From the NCBI GenBank assembly GCA_947650365.1, contig OX393550.1, positions 73,747,478 to 73,811,477 of the forward strand: a stretch of DNA of 64,000 nucleotides, given 5' to 3'. A model generated the notes under the pieces. The model ran no database searches. It saw nothing but the letters and a program-made list of their open reading frames with translations, and was not told the DNA's origin. The position numbers and the translations under genes are program-made. Source of the DNA: Chamaelirium japonicum. Its lineage: Eukaryota > Streptophyta > Magnoliopsida > Liliales > Melanthiaceae. Within the stretch, counting starts at the first letter, position 1. Every line of letters begins with the position of its first letter. Positions 1 through 18,500 of this stretch are shown here, piece after piece.

Positions 1-135
1 TTGGGTTCAGTTGATGGTAGAAAATATAAATTTGATGAACATCGGTTGGGTATTGTTGTCCTTTTGTTCTTTTGGATTGGTAGGATTTCGGGAGGGACTT
101 AATGCAATACGGAACTTATAAGTCCCAAAAAAAGC
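1..135. repeat. Dispersed repeat, copy 1
   Basis: The first ~135 bases recur with moderate divergence at 8363-8500, including the run about AAATATAAATTTGATGAACATC and the CTTTTGTTCTTTTGGAT motif. Both copies end near a GACTTATA motif. No coding potential. Probably the end of a transposon family whose rest lies outside the window. Confidence 0.6.
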
Positions 136-1106
136 TTCTCGTGATAAAGAACAGGTCCAACTACTAAAATTAGAAAGAAAGACACTGAACAAAAGTGGAA
201 AAATGTGGGGTGACAAAGGATCCAGTAATCTAGATCGGACCACCGGATCTTTTTCTAAGCTTGTCATGAGGTTCAAGATCAGAGGTTTTTTCCCCCAAGA
301 TCACAATACCAGAGAAGATGATCCACACACAAGCACAAGAAGAGAAAATATATCGACAATCAAGGATTATAATTTCACAACAGAGATAATAATACCCAAA
401 CAATTGATCACTGTTTGTCGGACCCCCACACACCATATCTCTACACCCTCTTAGAACAATCCAACGACGAATATAAACCACACGGGAGTACACCAGAGAA
501 ATACTGAGCGATGCCAAGAGATGAATAGCCATAGAAGATGCCTAGATGACCGCAACAAGGAACCCGAAGAAGATCCACGAAGTCAAGAGAGATTCCCGCC
601 AGGAGAAGAGCCTCTCCAATCTCTGTCTTCCTTCCCCTGTCTTCGTCCTTCCTCTCTTCAACTTTTCCCATTCTCTCTTCCTTGCTCTAATTCTCTTGTG
701 ACCGATCTCCTCTCTAACGAGATTTGATCACCGCTCTCTTCCTACATCCCCTTTCCCTTATCTAGCTAGGGTTGGGGTAGGACGTCATGCATCTATGGGA
801 GATCCAAAAACAGAAGTTGTCTCGCGAAAGTCAGAGAAACCAATAACCCTAACCCATTGCCAAGTTGAGGTTCTTCCATATATGCTGCAAAAGCGAGGCT
901 GCATCGTAAAATAGGTACAACTCAGGCATTGGTGCTTGAAGGAACTTTTAAGACCCAATCCATTGAACGGCGGATCGGTACGAAACCAGCACAAGAAAAA
1001 CACAAAAAATAGATGACCCGACGCTTCTTGATGCTATTTACAATATAGATTCTATCCTTTAGAAGGCCATAATCACAGGTACATGTTCATAAACATATTA
1101 AAGGTT
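136..1106. other. No recognisable gene, downstream of kinase 1
   Basis: This stretch lies 3' of kinase 1. A pyrimidine-rich block at 600-760 resembles transposon or leader sequence, but no domain, long coding frame or clear terminal repeats were found. The poly-A signal of kinase 1 would lie in the part nearest 1107. Confidence 0.4.
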
Positions 1107-6564
<5,458 letters not shown>

Positions 6565-6824
6565 GCATGTGCAGTGGCAAGGAGGGGTGGAGGTGAGGAG
6601 AGATGGTGGAGCTCATCACGATGCCGTGGATGAAAAGAAACCTTACCTTTGACTGAGATTTCTCTGAAATCGATCGATTTGGGTTCGCAGCTTTCTGCAA
6701 TGAGGAAATGAGGAATTTCTCAGCAAGTCTGGTTTAGTCCTGGGTCGTCCTCGGTGACCGGGGGAGAAGCCTGGCGGATACAAGACTTGGTGAGTGATGA
6801 TGAGGTCCTTAGAATAAAAAAAAA
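6565..6824. promoter_or_regulatory. Presumptive promoter and 5' UTR region of kinase 1
   Basis: This is the only non-repeat sequence upstream of the kinase 1 ATG; a MITE begins at 6825, about 260 bases away. No convincing TATA box was seen. The assignment rests on position alone. Confidence 0.35.
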
Positions 6825-7657
6825 GGGTAATGTGTGATAGGTCCCCTCTAACAAATCTATTTTAGTGATAAAGATAGTCAACATGGGTAATTAGTGTAGG
6901 ATCCTCTCGATAGAAAAAAATCTATTTTACCCCTGCATTCAGTTGTACACGTGAGTAAGACTCCTACATGCAGCTAGCTGTAATGTGGGCCCCGATCTGA
7001 GCCTAGCACTGTAGCAAAAAGAGCAACAATCTTCAAAAATTGTTACTCTTTTGCTACAGTGAAATCACTGTAGCAATTTTTTTGATAGAATCTTGTCAAA
7101 TTTTTTGCTACAGTGAAATCATTGTAGCAAAAGAGTAACAATTTTGTGCAGATTGAGTAACAATTTTGTTGAGAAACAATCTGTGCAAATTGTTACTCTT
7201 TTTGCCACAGTGAAATCATTGTAGCAATTTTTTTTTCTCGAAAAATCTTATCGGGAAATTTTTTTTTTTTTTTGCTACAGTGAAATCACTGTAGCAAAAC
7301 AGTAACAATCTTTTCAGATTGAGTAACAATCTTTGTAGAGTAACAATCTGCGTGGATTGTTACTCTTTTGCTATAGTGAAATAACTGTCGCAAATTATTT
7401 TTTCGTTAAATTGTCCCCCAAAATAAAGAAATTGCTACAATGAAATCACTGTAGCAAATCAGTGGGTTGAGTCCTATAGAGACAAGGATGGAGGGGCATG
7501 CACTAAAGGGCAGTTTGATCTTTAAAAAGGGATAATAGTCACGTGTGGGACTTGCTTTAGCCGCATCTTTTCGGGATGGACCTGATGCAACATCATCATG
7601 TTGGCAGTCCTTCCCGTTAAATCGATCTCTTGTTAGGGACCTCTCACTAAGTCCCCC
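6825..7657. mobile_element. MULE-type MITE, copy 1
   Basis: The left end GGGTAATGTGTGATAGGTCCC and the inverted right end GGGGGACTTAGTGAGAGGTCCC form imperfect terminal inverted repeats. The flanks are A-rich (TAAAAAAAAA type), consistent with a 9-10 bp target duplication. The same ends occur at 21219-21737 with a clear 9-bp duplication. It lies just upstream of kinase 1. Confidence 0.65.
7010..7465. repeat. Six near-palindromic GCTACAGTGAAATCACTGTAGC repeats
   Basis: Six copies of a 22-base near-perfect palindrome (half-site GCTACAGTGA) at about 7056, 7110, 7200, 7277, 7369 and 7431. They are interleaved with inverted GAGTAACAATCTG/ AGATTGTTACTC units. They form the interior of the MULE-type MITE. 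Related GAGTAACAAT units also occur near 8080-8250 and 17660-17730. Confidence 0.7.
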
Positions 7658-8362
7658 ATAAAAAAAAAAACGGCATATTAGGTATAGGTCCTTAACTATT
7701 TTGCAATATTAGCTGCAGGACATCATAATTTGCTATATTAGCTAAGGTCTCTACTAGTATACATTCGTCCTCAAAAAGAGTATATATTCATCTTCAGAAA
7801 GAGTATATGTTCGTCGGGAGGTGTTTGAGCTATATTTTGAAATTAACGTGTCCTGCGACTAAAATTAATCTCTTAAGAAGGACTTATGTCAAACTTCCCC
7901 CCCAAAAAAATATGTAATTAGTGTTAGGACCTTAACTGTTTTTAATTTAACATTAAGGATGAATAAAATTTGCAGTTAACATTAAGTCTCTATAGTTGGA
8001 CTTTTGTTACGAGATCCTTATTTAACATGATACATTTAACTATGTTGAACAAAATCGATTCTATCTCGTATATAGAAGAGTAACAATTCGGTAAAAATGA
8101 GTGACTAATTGTTAAATAGTATTTCTGCACATCTGATTACAATATGGTTTTATTTTTTACGACAAAAAATGCATTCAACTATGTGAAACCAAGCCGACTT
8201 TATCTGACACATAAAGAGTAACAATCCGCTTATAAGGAGTAACTATTTGCTCGGTTGACATAATATTTTTTATAAAAATATACATAAAAAATTTCTGATG
8301 GTTTTTTATTTTAAATCGACGGTATTAGTTGATTTAAAGTATTTTTCGTGCAAGAAAGTATT
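7658..8362. other. AT-rich intergenic sequence with repeat remnants
   Basis: Contains further AGGTCCTTAACT-like and GAGTAACAAT motifs resembling the neighbouring MITE family. No coding frame or clear element boundaries could be set. Confidence 0.4.
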
Positions 8363-8540
8363 TGGGTTCAATTGATGACAAAAAATATAAATTTGATGAA
8401 CATCAATTGGATATTGTTGCCCTTTTGTTCTTTTGGATCAACGGGATTGACCTAATGCAATACGAGACTTATAGGGGGACTAATTACAAGTCAGTACTTT
8501 TGTCAGTGACCTATCACTAATTCCTAAAAAAATCTTGGGA
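8363..8540. repeat. Dispersed repeat, copy 2
   Basis: Matches the first ~135 bases of the window with moderate divergence, in the same orientation. This copy continues a little further, to a CACTAATTCCTAAAA end. Confidence 0.6.
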
Positions 8541-8549
8541 TAGAGAACT

Positions 8550-8990
8550 GGTTCGGTGGTCCTCGTACTCGGAAAACTCCTAACCTACGCTTAGGTCGAG
8601 GAGCACGCTCTGGTGGTCCTCATACTCGAAAATTCCTAGACTAAGCCTAGGTGGAGGAGCACGGTCCGACGGTCGTCATACTCGGAAAACCCTCGCACTA
8701 GCCAAGGTCGAGGAGCACGCTCCGACGATCATCGTACACGGAAAACTCTATCACTGACCTAGGTCCAGGAGCACACTCCGGAGGTCCTCGTAGTCGGAAA
8801 ATCCTAGCACTAGCCTAGGTCGATGAGCACGCTCCGACGGTCCTCGTACTCGGAAAACCCTAGCACTAGCCTAGGTTGATGAACACGCTTTGGTGGTCCT
8901 CGTACTTGGAAAATCCTAGCCCATGCATAGGTCGAGGAGCACGCTCTAGCAATCCTCGTATGCAAAAACTCTAGCCCAGAGCTAGGTTTG
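8550..8990. repeat. Minisatellite, ~57-bp unit, about 7-8 copies
   Basis: Units contain GGTCCTCGTACTCGGAAAA, then CTAGCCTAGGTCGAGGAGCACGC, repeating every 53-58 bases with point differences. Short ORFs here are by-products. Confidence 0.85.
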
Positions 8991-9267
8991 TAGCCACACC
9001 CCGATGGTTCACGTGCGTGCGATAGCCCGAGCATGAAATTAGAATCAGAACACAACCAACTTCTTGGTCAGTCGGGCCAGTCTGACCACCCCTCTCGACT
9101 ACTTGGACAGTAGAGCCGGTCTAGAGCCATGTCGGAGGTGGGCCTTCACTTACGACTACTCCGCAGCCACCTGCGGTACACGCCTACCATGGCGGACGAG
9201 GTCCCCCACGATCTCATCAGTGACTATTCGTGGAACGCGCCTCCATCAACGACCTCATCTCACTAAC

Positions 9268-9368
9268 CAATAAATATTAATGATCACGATTTCTTCATGT
9301 AAGTCCCACAATAGTTGTAGATCTCGCATTAGTTGCTGGGATGCGAGAAGAGAAGATTCTATGTGTTT
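9268..9368 (-). pseudogene. Fragment of an S-domain kinase (kinase 1-like)
   Basis: 9301-9363 matches the EGF-like coding segment of kinase 1 exon 1 (5657-5718), and the ~30 bases before it match kinase 1 intron 4 (4283-4312). Two pieces 1.3 kb apart in kinase 1 are thus joined here. This is a relic of a related gene copy just downstream of kinase 2. Confidence 0.6.
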
Positions 9369-9555
9369 GGCTAGTGACAAGCTTAAACAATCTTTATACC
9401 AATTTCCTTGAATTCAATTTCCCTAATAAAATTTGCCAACAAGCAACTCCATACCAGTTGACACCGATTAAATTACAGGTCAAACACTAGATATTATGTT
9501 GATGAACATCTCTGATGTCACCTTACACGAGATATTCACGAAACATATGATATTG

Positions 9556-12500
9556 TTATCGACCTTCGACTACAGAAAGCGAGACTTCGTTGGCAGAACA
9601 AGGCTGTGACCCCTCTACTCCTACACCTTCAATGGTCAAGTATCTACCGAAGAAGAAAGCCGGTTGTTTAGGAGTTGCCAGGGCTGCAGTTTTGCTGCTA
9701 AGCATGGAGGCGACATGAGTCATCGTAGGCCGATCTGCTGCACTCTCCTGCACACAGAGGAGTGCCACGTTGATGCACCTCGATAGCTCGTGAGTCGGAC
9801 ATGTGTCGCTGAGGGATGAATCCATGAGCTCCACTTCATTACCTCGAATCCACGACTCCCATGCCTGAGAAAAGAAATTTTCAGTTTATATTATTCGAAA
9901 AAAAATCATCTCAAACGACATATGGAATGTTCGTTATTTCGGGACTCACATATCCAAGCAGATTCAGAGAGAGGTCGTCGTAGTTGTGAATACCCGTACT
10001 TCTCTTGCCGCTAAGTATTTCGAGCAGCAGGACTCCAAAGCTAAACACATCAGATTTCACTGAGAACAGACCCTCCATTGCATACTCTGGGGACATGTAA
10101 CCACTGGATAACAACGTTTAATGTTAGAAACCGAACATTGTGCACCGTTCAGAGGGAACTGCGCCACTCTCGAGTCGGTGATTTATTTGAAGCTTTGGAG
10201 TAGGGCCATGGATGCGTGGCGCTCATGCTTCAATGGCACGGATGGATCTCTTTATTTTATAACTGGGTGTCATTGCCTGTGCATGGAGATCGATCTGAAA
10301 CATAGAAGGACAGCCGCCAGGCATCCAAAGACAGACTCAAAAGACTCATAGAAAGTAATGACTTGAGAGGAGCCGATTCCATTCGAAGGGTATACAAGTG
10401 GAAAGTAATCGTTGCTTACTATGTGCCGACAATCCGATTTGTATTTACTTGCGATTTATCCAGGCTGAAGATACGAGCCATGCCAAAATCAGATATTTTC
10501 GGGTTGAGTTCACCATCAAGGAGGATGTTGCTAGCTTTGAGGTCTCTATGAATAACCCTTAATCTGGAGTAATTGTGAAGGTAAAGAAGCCCTTGAGTGA
10601 TCCCTTCGATGATGTGGATGCGTTTACCCCAGTCCAACAAAACTCCTCTGGTTGAATCTGATCAATCATTGTCCATCATGTTATTATGTAACAATCAACA
10701 TGGAAGAATGCACAGAAATGAGATATGACCAACCAAAAAGATATTTATCAAGGCTTCCATTAGGCATGTACTCGTATATCAAAATCTTCTCTTCTGCTTC
10801 AATGCAGCAACCTAGAAGCCTAACAAGATTTGTATGTTGAAGCTTCGCAACGAGTTGGATTTCACTTCTGAACTCTACAAGCCCTTGCCCGGAACTTCTC
10901 GATAGTCTTTTAACAGCGACTGGTCCATCAAACAACAAGCCCTGCAATGGTTATTAAAAACTGATATTTTCATTAAACTTTATATGGATTATACTTTCAT
11001 TGCTTCAATTTTGACAGATGCCTTGGAAAATATGCCCTGAATGGTATTCTTGCATGATACAAATGGTCGTCTACTATTATCAACATCATGTTGATCCAGA
11101 GTGGGGACTCAACCGCCAACCACATTATCTGCTATTTTTTGCATTTCGATGACTGCGATTGGATGAAAGACAATAATGGCCTTGTATTGCACAGGTTTTT
11201 TTTTACTTGTATAGCTCCTAATAACAAACCTTGTCTTCTATCCTCCCCATCTAGACTCTGCCATTTTAAAGAAGCTTTGGAAGATTGCTCCTCAGTTGCA
11301 TTAACTTAAACAGCTTAATCTTGGTAGGTTTTTTCTCCTACCAGCCACCAGCTGGTCTGATCGGTTTAAGATAAGCCATTCCCAAGAACAAAGTTGCCTT
11401 GGTAAGGAGTTTCTCACCAATTTTTTGAGGATGGATATTAGGTGGACTGCCAATCAAAAAATTTTGCTTGATAAATTTCTCACCAATTCTTAGAGAATTG
11501 ATATTAGGTTGACCTCCAATCAAAAACTTATGATCAATCCTTGGATGAAGCATTCTTGATTAGAATTGTATTATACTCTATAGCCAACCCCATCATAAGG
11601 GATAAGGCTTGGTTTAAGATCATCTGTGTTGTATACTTGTATTTGTTGCAAACATAGTGAAGTTTTCCATAACATAGCACCCACATTTTTCACCAACTGA
11701 ATTACCATAATTCGATAACATTTATGTATTATGTTTCGACAGACAGCAATGAGCTATACAGTACGGCAAAACAAGTTTGTCATTGTGAACTGAACAGCAT
11801 ACTTGAATTGCTTTAATTCACTAATGTGATTGATGAAGTGAAAAGTTACCTTATAAACTGGGCCAAACCCACCCTCCCCCAGTTTATTTTCATGGGAGAA
11901 GTTTGCTGTGGCAGATTTTATGCAAACCAAATCGAACAACGGAAGCTCCAAGTCTTTTCCTCTAGCAGCTTCATCATAGTGGTTGACAGTGGTTGTACCT
12001 GACGTGCATGAAATAACAACTCAATGAAAGAGGAATTTTTTAAAGGTTTAGAATTTCTATAAAGGGGATTTAATATATTTGCTCTTAAGTTTTTTTCAGA
12101 CCAATACAACCAAATCTAAGTACGGCAGACCATACAACCCCATCTAAGCATGAGTAATACAATCTCATCATGTTTGATTAAGTAATTGTTAACGGATAGT
12201 CCCACATCAGTGAGGGAGGCATCCATCAGTCGATTCATATACCCCCTGTGGACCTCCCGTTCCAACCCGGGTTTTGAGGTGCGAGGGTATCTAACATGGT
12301 TTTGACGTGTGAGGGTATCTAACATGGTATCAGAGTTGGCCCGTCTCCTGCTCCTGCTCCCGCTCCGGGTGCTTCCAACCTATCGTGCCTTGCCACGCTG
12401 CTCCGTGTGGGAGGATCCTTGCCACGCGTGCTCCGCGTGAGGGGGAGTGTTAACGAATAGTCCCACATCGGTGAGGAAGGCATCCATCAGTCGCTTCATA

Positions 12501-15500
12501 TACCCCTGTGGACCTCCCCTTCCAACGTAGGTTTTGAGGTGCGAGAGTATCTAAGAGTAATGAAGAAGCAAAAGGCCATGGTATCGAAAAAGAGAACAAA
12601 TCAATTACCTTCTGTTTAGTGCGTGTAGATGATTGTAATAGCAGTAATAAAATGTATCGACCATATTTGGTGAGAAATGCATGCTGCTTTGAACTGATAA
12701 AATAATAGCAACCTTTTTCAGTACAGCACATGCAATTAAAAAATGCTAATCCATATTTTTCCAAGTGAATATAAATTATATTGGATCATGAATTGCTAGT
12801 TCAAACTTTTTAGGGCCAACCACAACCACAACTCATGCGCCATATATGAATCCACCTAGCAGCTTTCTGCATCGTTATCTTCTGGTCTAGAAAGTACAAC
12901 GTTGATGCTGAATGTCCTCATTATCTTGAGGATTGTTGGCATATCGACAGTCACATAGGTGGATGAAACTCACCAAGATGAGTTTTAAATTTTTTTATTC
13001 TAATTTTACTTTATGCAGATAGTGGTTAGTTGTAGGTAAGACAAACAATTTACCTCCAAGGCTCCAATGTGCATTAGTTCAGGCAAGTTCGTTTCTAGAT
13101 ACTACTAACATGTCCTCTTAAGTGTAAGAAATGAGGACACAGCTAAGCACCCACTGTCAAGACCTTCAGTTCCATCACGGCTAGTAGTCAGTTTAAATGA
13201 CAATTTTTTAGAAAGGCATCTTGAATGCAAATTTCCCTATATTGAATTCAACCAACATTACGCCCAAAGTCAGATCAAAGGTGCGGATTCAACAAAATGG
13301 GTGGTCTTGGTTCTTCGAACTTGACCATTGAATGTACCCACCACCTCCCTAGAAAGGGGGATCCAATCTCAACCTCAACAAGGTATATGGGACATAATGT
13401 TAGTCCAGTTGTGGGAATTTTGAAGAATCTCGTGCATGAGTCAAGATTGGTGTCGTTGATCCAGTAGAGTTCTCCTTTGGAAGACCTTACTCAACTTTGT
13501 CAAATTGAACCCACCCCACCTTGTCACACTGCTCTATCACAACTTCACACATTCCTAGCCACTGTTACCCTTTCAGCATACCAGAATGCCTTCACTTGGT
13601 CCTAGACACCACATGGCTCTTCACTGTCCGCAGCCTTTATTTATACACTAGCCCTATCCTCACATCTTGGCCCATTGCACATATTTGGCACACACAGTGT
13701 CCTCTTATGGTCCACTTCTTCCTTTGGACTCTCCTTCACTACCGTACACTCACTGTCAATAACCTAGCATGTAGAGGTATCTACACCACACACACTTGCT
13801 CGTTCTGTGACGAGCCAGAATCCATTGATCATCTTTTCCCTCGCTGCACTCAAACTCAGTTCCTTTGGCACAAAATGCATATATAAGCAACAGGGTGTCC
13901 CCCTACCTGCTAACTGATGCTTTAGGATTCTTGCCAGTTGACTTGGTCAGATTTTCTGCACCAATCTTAAGAGGGTCCAAATCAGGTTGACAGACTGTCG
14001 GAAAATTCTTGTGAATCTTTTGTAAAGTGTTCTTATTAACAATTATGCTTCGTAGTCGACCCAATCTTAATGGGATAAGACTTGGATGGCGATTATGATG
14101 ATGGTAGAAACTTTATATCTAGGGCTAAATCTTAGTAAACCTATGATGGTACAAACCACTTGTTTCATCAACTCACCCCAACTACCTGTTGTATTTCCCA
14201 TCATAATTCATGAAAGAAATAGCAAGAATTAAAATTTAAAAGTGTTAACAGAAAAGTCTACTAATGATGATTTACAACATAATAAAAGTAAATCGTTTTG
14301 ATTCCTACACGGAATGTAAAAGACAAAATTACCTTCTTTTCCTTTCCTCTTCCATAAAAATAGCGCAACTGATAAAAGCAAGAGAATCCCCAAAGTCATA
14401 GTCAGGCTGATAATAATCACACGCTTCTTCGTGCTAGAGTTATTGGTTGTTATATTTCCTATTGAATCTGCAAAACAATAGCATGGACTCAAATTATGAG
14501 TGGTATAACTCGGGTAAGGCATAGAATAATAAGATGAAATTATATCTAGGTCTGAAATTTTATCTTGATAAATTGGTGGCATGTAAAGAAGAGAGTTATC
14601 TTTAGTTATACCTAAGTTTTCAAGAACCGTACTTAGCCACATAAATCCAATCTAGGCTGCATTGGTATTGTAGAAAATACTTCACGAGTTTATGAATATT
14701 GTCAACACATTCATGGCATGATCAATGGATTAACTTAATAAAAATAAAATGGCCATCAGGCTATCATTTATTGTGAAATCAAATTTTCTTATAATAATCA
14801 CATTAATGTGATTAGAAACATTTGATTTGATGTTCGTAACAAATCCTTATACTAAATTGGACTATAAAGGAGCTATGATAGAGAGTGGTTTAAATATCCA
14901 AACTAAAAATAAAGTATAAGGAATGCAATTGCAATTGACAATGTAGTACAAATCAATCTCCAAGAAAAACGATGGATATGAAATATCATATATTATAGTT
15001 TTTGTCATCTTGGATCTATTATATAGAAGCCATAGGGATAGACAACGACATATTTAGTAGAACTGAAGCTTAGTTGATAAAGTGGAGAGGCTTGAGTGGC
15101 GATATGCGATCGATGCATACTTCTAATTCTTGGGAAATAAATTGATATGCTGGCCAAGGTTTGTGCGTTACATATCAAAATTTTCATCAAACGATCTACA
15201 CATACTTCTATGAATCTCGCATGACAATTACGCGACTCTCTAACGTCAATCTAGCGAAAAGAACAATCTATCATACATGCATGTTCAATCTCTACACTAG
15301 ATCTACTTGTTAGAAGTCATACCTCCGTGCAGATTCTTTCGCTGCAATAAATTTCTTATTTGTCGATAGAGACAGACTCGGATTTGCTCGGAGAGGTTTC
15401 GGTGCAATGGCCATAACTTTTGATCCCAAACTCCGATTGAACTAAAATTTTGACTGGAGGTGGAGGACTTCGAGACTCAACTTTTAAATCGAGTATGAGG

Positions 15501-18500
15501 TCATCTGGACATCTGTAGCTTCTGGAGCAACAGAAACATCATGGATCTACTGTACAAAATCTAGAAGGCGGGAGATTGCAAGGAGCGTCTTCTAGCTCAC
15601 CCGATCTCGCACGATGGACTGCACCTCGTCGATAGATCTCTAAGTGCCTCCATATGACGAGCCTTCTCTGTCTTCGATTCACTACGCTAGAAAGACGAAG
15701 TCCCATCCAAAACCCAACACGCACACGCAAGGGAGAAATGAGAGAGAAGAGAATAAGAGGGGTGGTTAGGGTTTTCCATCAAGGCCTCCCCTCTCCTCCC
15801 CTAATTCCTTTATAGAGCCAGTATCCCTACAATTTGCACACACAAGGTATAGGCCGGCCCCCTTATCTCTCTCCCTTGTGTGCATGAATAGGCCGGCCCC
15901 ACTTACCTTAAGTGGCCGGCCCCCTTAGGTCAAACCCCCTATGGTCGGCCCCTCCTTGTGAAGCTATACAACTCTTACAAGTTAGGTGAGGGACCGGCCC
16001 ATGCTTGTCCCCATTTGCTAGGGGTGGCCAATCTAGCACATGGTGATATTTTGGTTTTCCAAAATACCCCCATGCCACTAGTTGATTGCCCCTCTCGTTT
16101 GGGAACTCGCATGGAGTACTTATATGGGTTATGACTAGTGATACCAACACCAGGGTGCCCTTAGTAAACACTTAGGGTGCCCCTAGTAAATTCAATTAGT
16201 CAACTCGTAACACGAACCGAGGCATCGCACCCATATAGCCCACTAAGATAAGGAGATGACTACATGTATCTCTGTACTACTCCAAGATATTCCTTAGTAC
16301 ACACACGCACCTACGCATCTACCGTGCACTAGTGCGATACACACACACGGAGCGTAGGGTTATTAGGATTGGACTTATTACTTCCTCGACGGATCTCGCT
16401 AGAACCGCCGCCGAATTTTACTGTTACCATCACCGGTGTCATCGGATTTTTTCATTGGATTCGCTTGGATTTCAATCGATGTCGTCATTCTCATCACCCT
16501 CGCCGGCACAATTGCCACCGCTACCACTGTCCTCACTAGCGCAGTTGCTCTCTCTACAACTATCGTCACCGGCGCAGCTGTCTCAACATGCATCTTTCTT
16601 ATTGGTGTTCTCGTCAACATCTAAGTTGTGGGATAGGTATGTACATATCGTTCCCATTGAAAAGCGGGTCACCGGTGGATGGCGTAAGTGGTCAGTTCCG
16701 AGTAGAGTTCATCTACATGGAATGAGCCATAATATTATTTGAAATGGGATAAAAGGTAATGTTATATGACCAATAATGTGGTATGCCAGGACCACATCCT
16801 TCTTTTTTATAAGAATATAGATGGAGATGATGCTTGACGAACAGCGTGTTGAGAGACATATGTGTTATGTTATCGAGAGGCAACTAATGCATGAAGTGGC
16901 AAGGTGGAGGTAAAGACGAGACTAAGATTGTTGAGGGAAAAACAGAGACAACTATTAAATAATACGATAAGGTGGAGGTGATGAAACTAATTAGAAATTA
17001 AAACCGAAATTGAAAACCATGGTTCAAAACTCTTGGCAAAACTCATTCGAGTTGTAAGAAGATCCAAGTTCGAGTTGTAAGAAGATCCAAGTCTAATTAC
17101 TATTTGAGCTCAGGACAAAACTCCTTGGTGAAGCTACTCAAGCTAGCTTGCAAAGATATATGAAAGGCACAGGTGCAATTTTCATTAAGGACCCCACTTC
17201 ATGATCCTCTCCTAGAATGAGTTAAAGTGATTAAGAATTTATGTTACCCTTGGTTGCATATTTCATATAGTTTCTAGGGTGTTTCACTTGCATTGATTTA
17301 TCGAATCTTTTCGAGCAATATGATTTGAATTGTGCCGATCAAGATCACTCATGTTTATTAGTTCATACACTTGTGAAAAGTTCATGAATATGATTCAAAA
17401 ATAATCTTGAAAATGGATAGTAAATCAGATTTGAATCGTTCAAAATTTTAATTTATATACAGCAAATTAGCGGCAGGCCCTCTGTCCCAGAAAATTTTAA
17501 GTGGTAACGTTAAGGATGGAAAACGTTTGTTGTTAGCGTTAAGTCCTCATACAAGTTACATTTTTTGCCCCTATAAAAGTTACATTTTTTGCAATAAGTC
17601 CTTTGTAACTCTTTTTGAACTAAATTGCTACACTTTTTCTGTGCGAGATAAGAGGAAAAAGAGTAACATTTCAGTCCAAAAAGAATAACAATTCAACCGA
17701 AGAGTAACTATTCGGTCCAAAAAGATCGAGTAACTAAGTCTCTACCATTACCTTCCAGATTCTTTACCAAAAATAAGGTAAGCTTGTCTTCCCCAAATTG
17801 ACCTATAATTCAGGCAAATCAGACCTAACTGGTACAACAAAGCCCCTAAGTTTTTACGAAATAAGTTGTGAGTTCACCGCAGTACATACCAAGCTCAGAA
17901 GCTGCAAGCCGGAGATACAGATCTTGGCCACCTCCGGTGATCTCCCGAATATCCATCAGAGCCCCGAACCACGTGACGCACCGACTTCCTTCTCCACTGA
18001 TCAGTGCAAAAGCCAAGCAGGAGCAATTCCCCAAGCACCAATCTCTGCACCCATCAAAGCTCATGCTGCTCACCCGACTCGTGTTCGTCGTCTCCGGCAG
18101 CTTCAATCCACTCAACCTCTCAAACCCATCTCCCCCTTGGCAATTCAGAGCCGCTCTCCGCGCGCAACCCCCGGACCAAACCCTGAGCGCCCAATCCCCC
18201 GGCGACATCGGCACGAACCCCGGCAAGCACGCGCAGCTGGTGTCGGCTGAGCCCACGGGCCTGCATTGGCCGTTGCTTCCGCACGCGGCGTACATGTCGC
18301 ACTGGTCCGCCGGGTAATGCAGGTAAGCTTTCCACCCATTTTTCAGCGACACCAGGTGCTGGATCACCCCGGACTGTGTCAGAACCAGCAGCGAGACGAC
18401 CGACATGTCGAGGAACTGATAGGTGTAATCAACCTCATCCTGGTTGGAGACTGGCTTTAAGACGATGACGTTGTCGCTCCTATTTGCAGGGAGGCCACCT

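Noticed and set aside
16332..16742. Open frames on both strands with serine, valine and threonine runs
   Set aside because: Low-complexity intron sequence of kinase 2 without a domain or a splice context.
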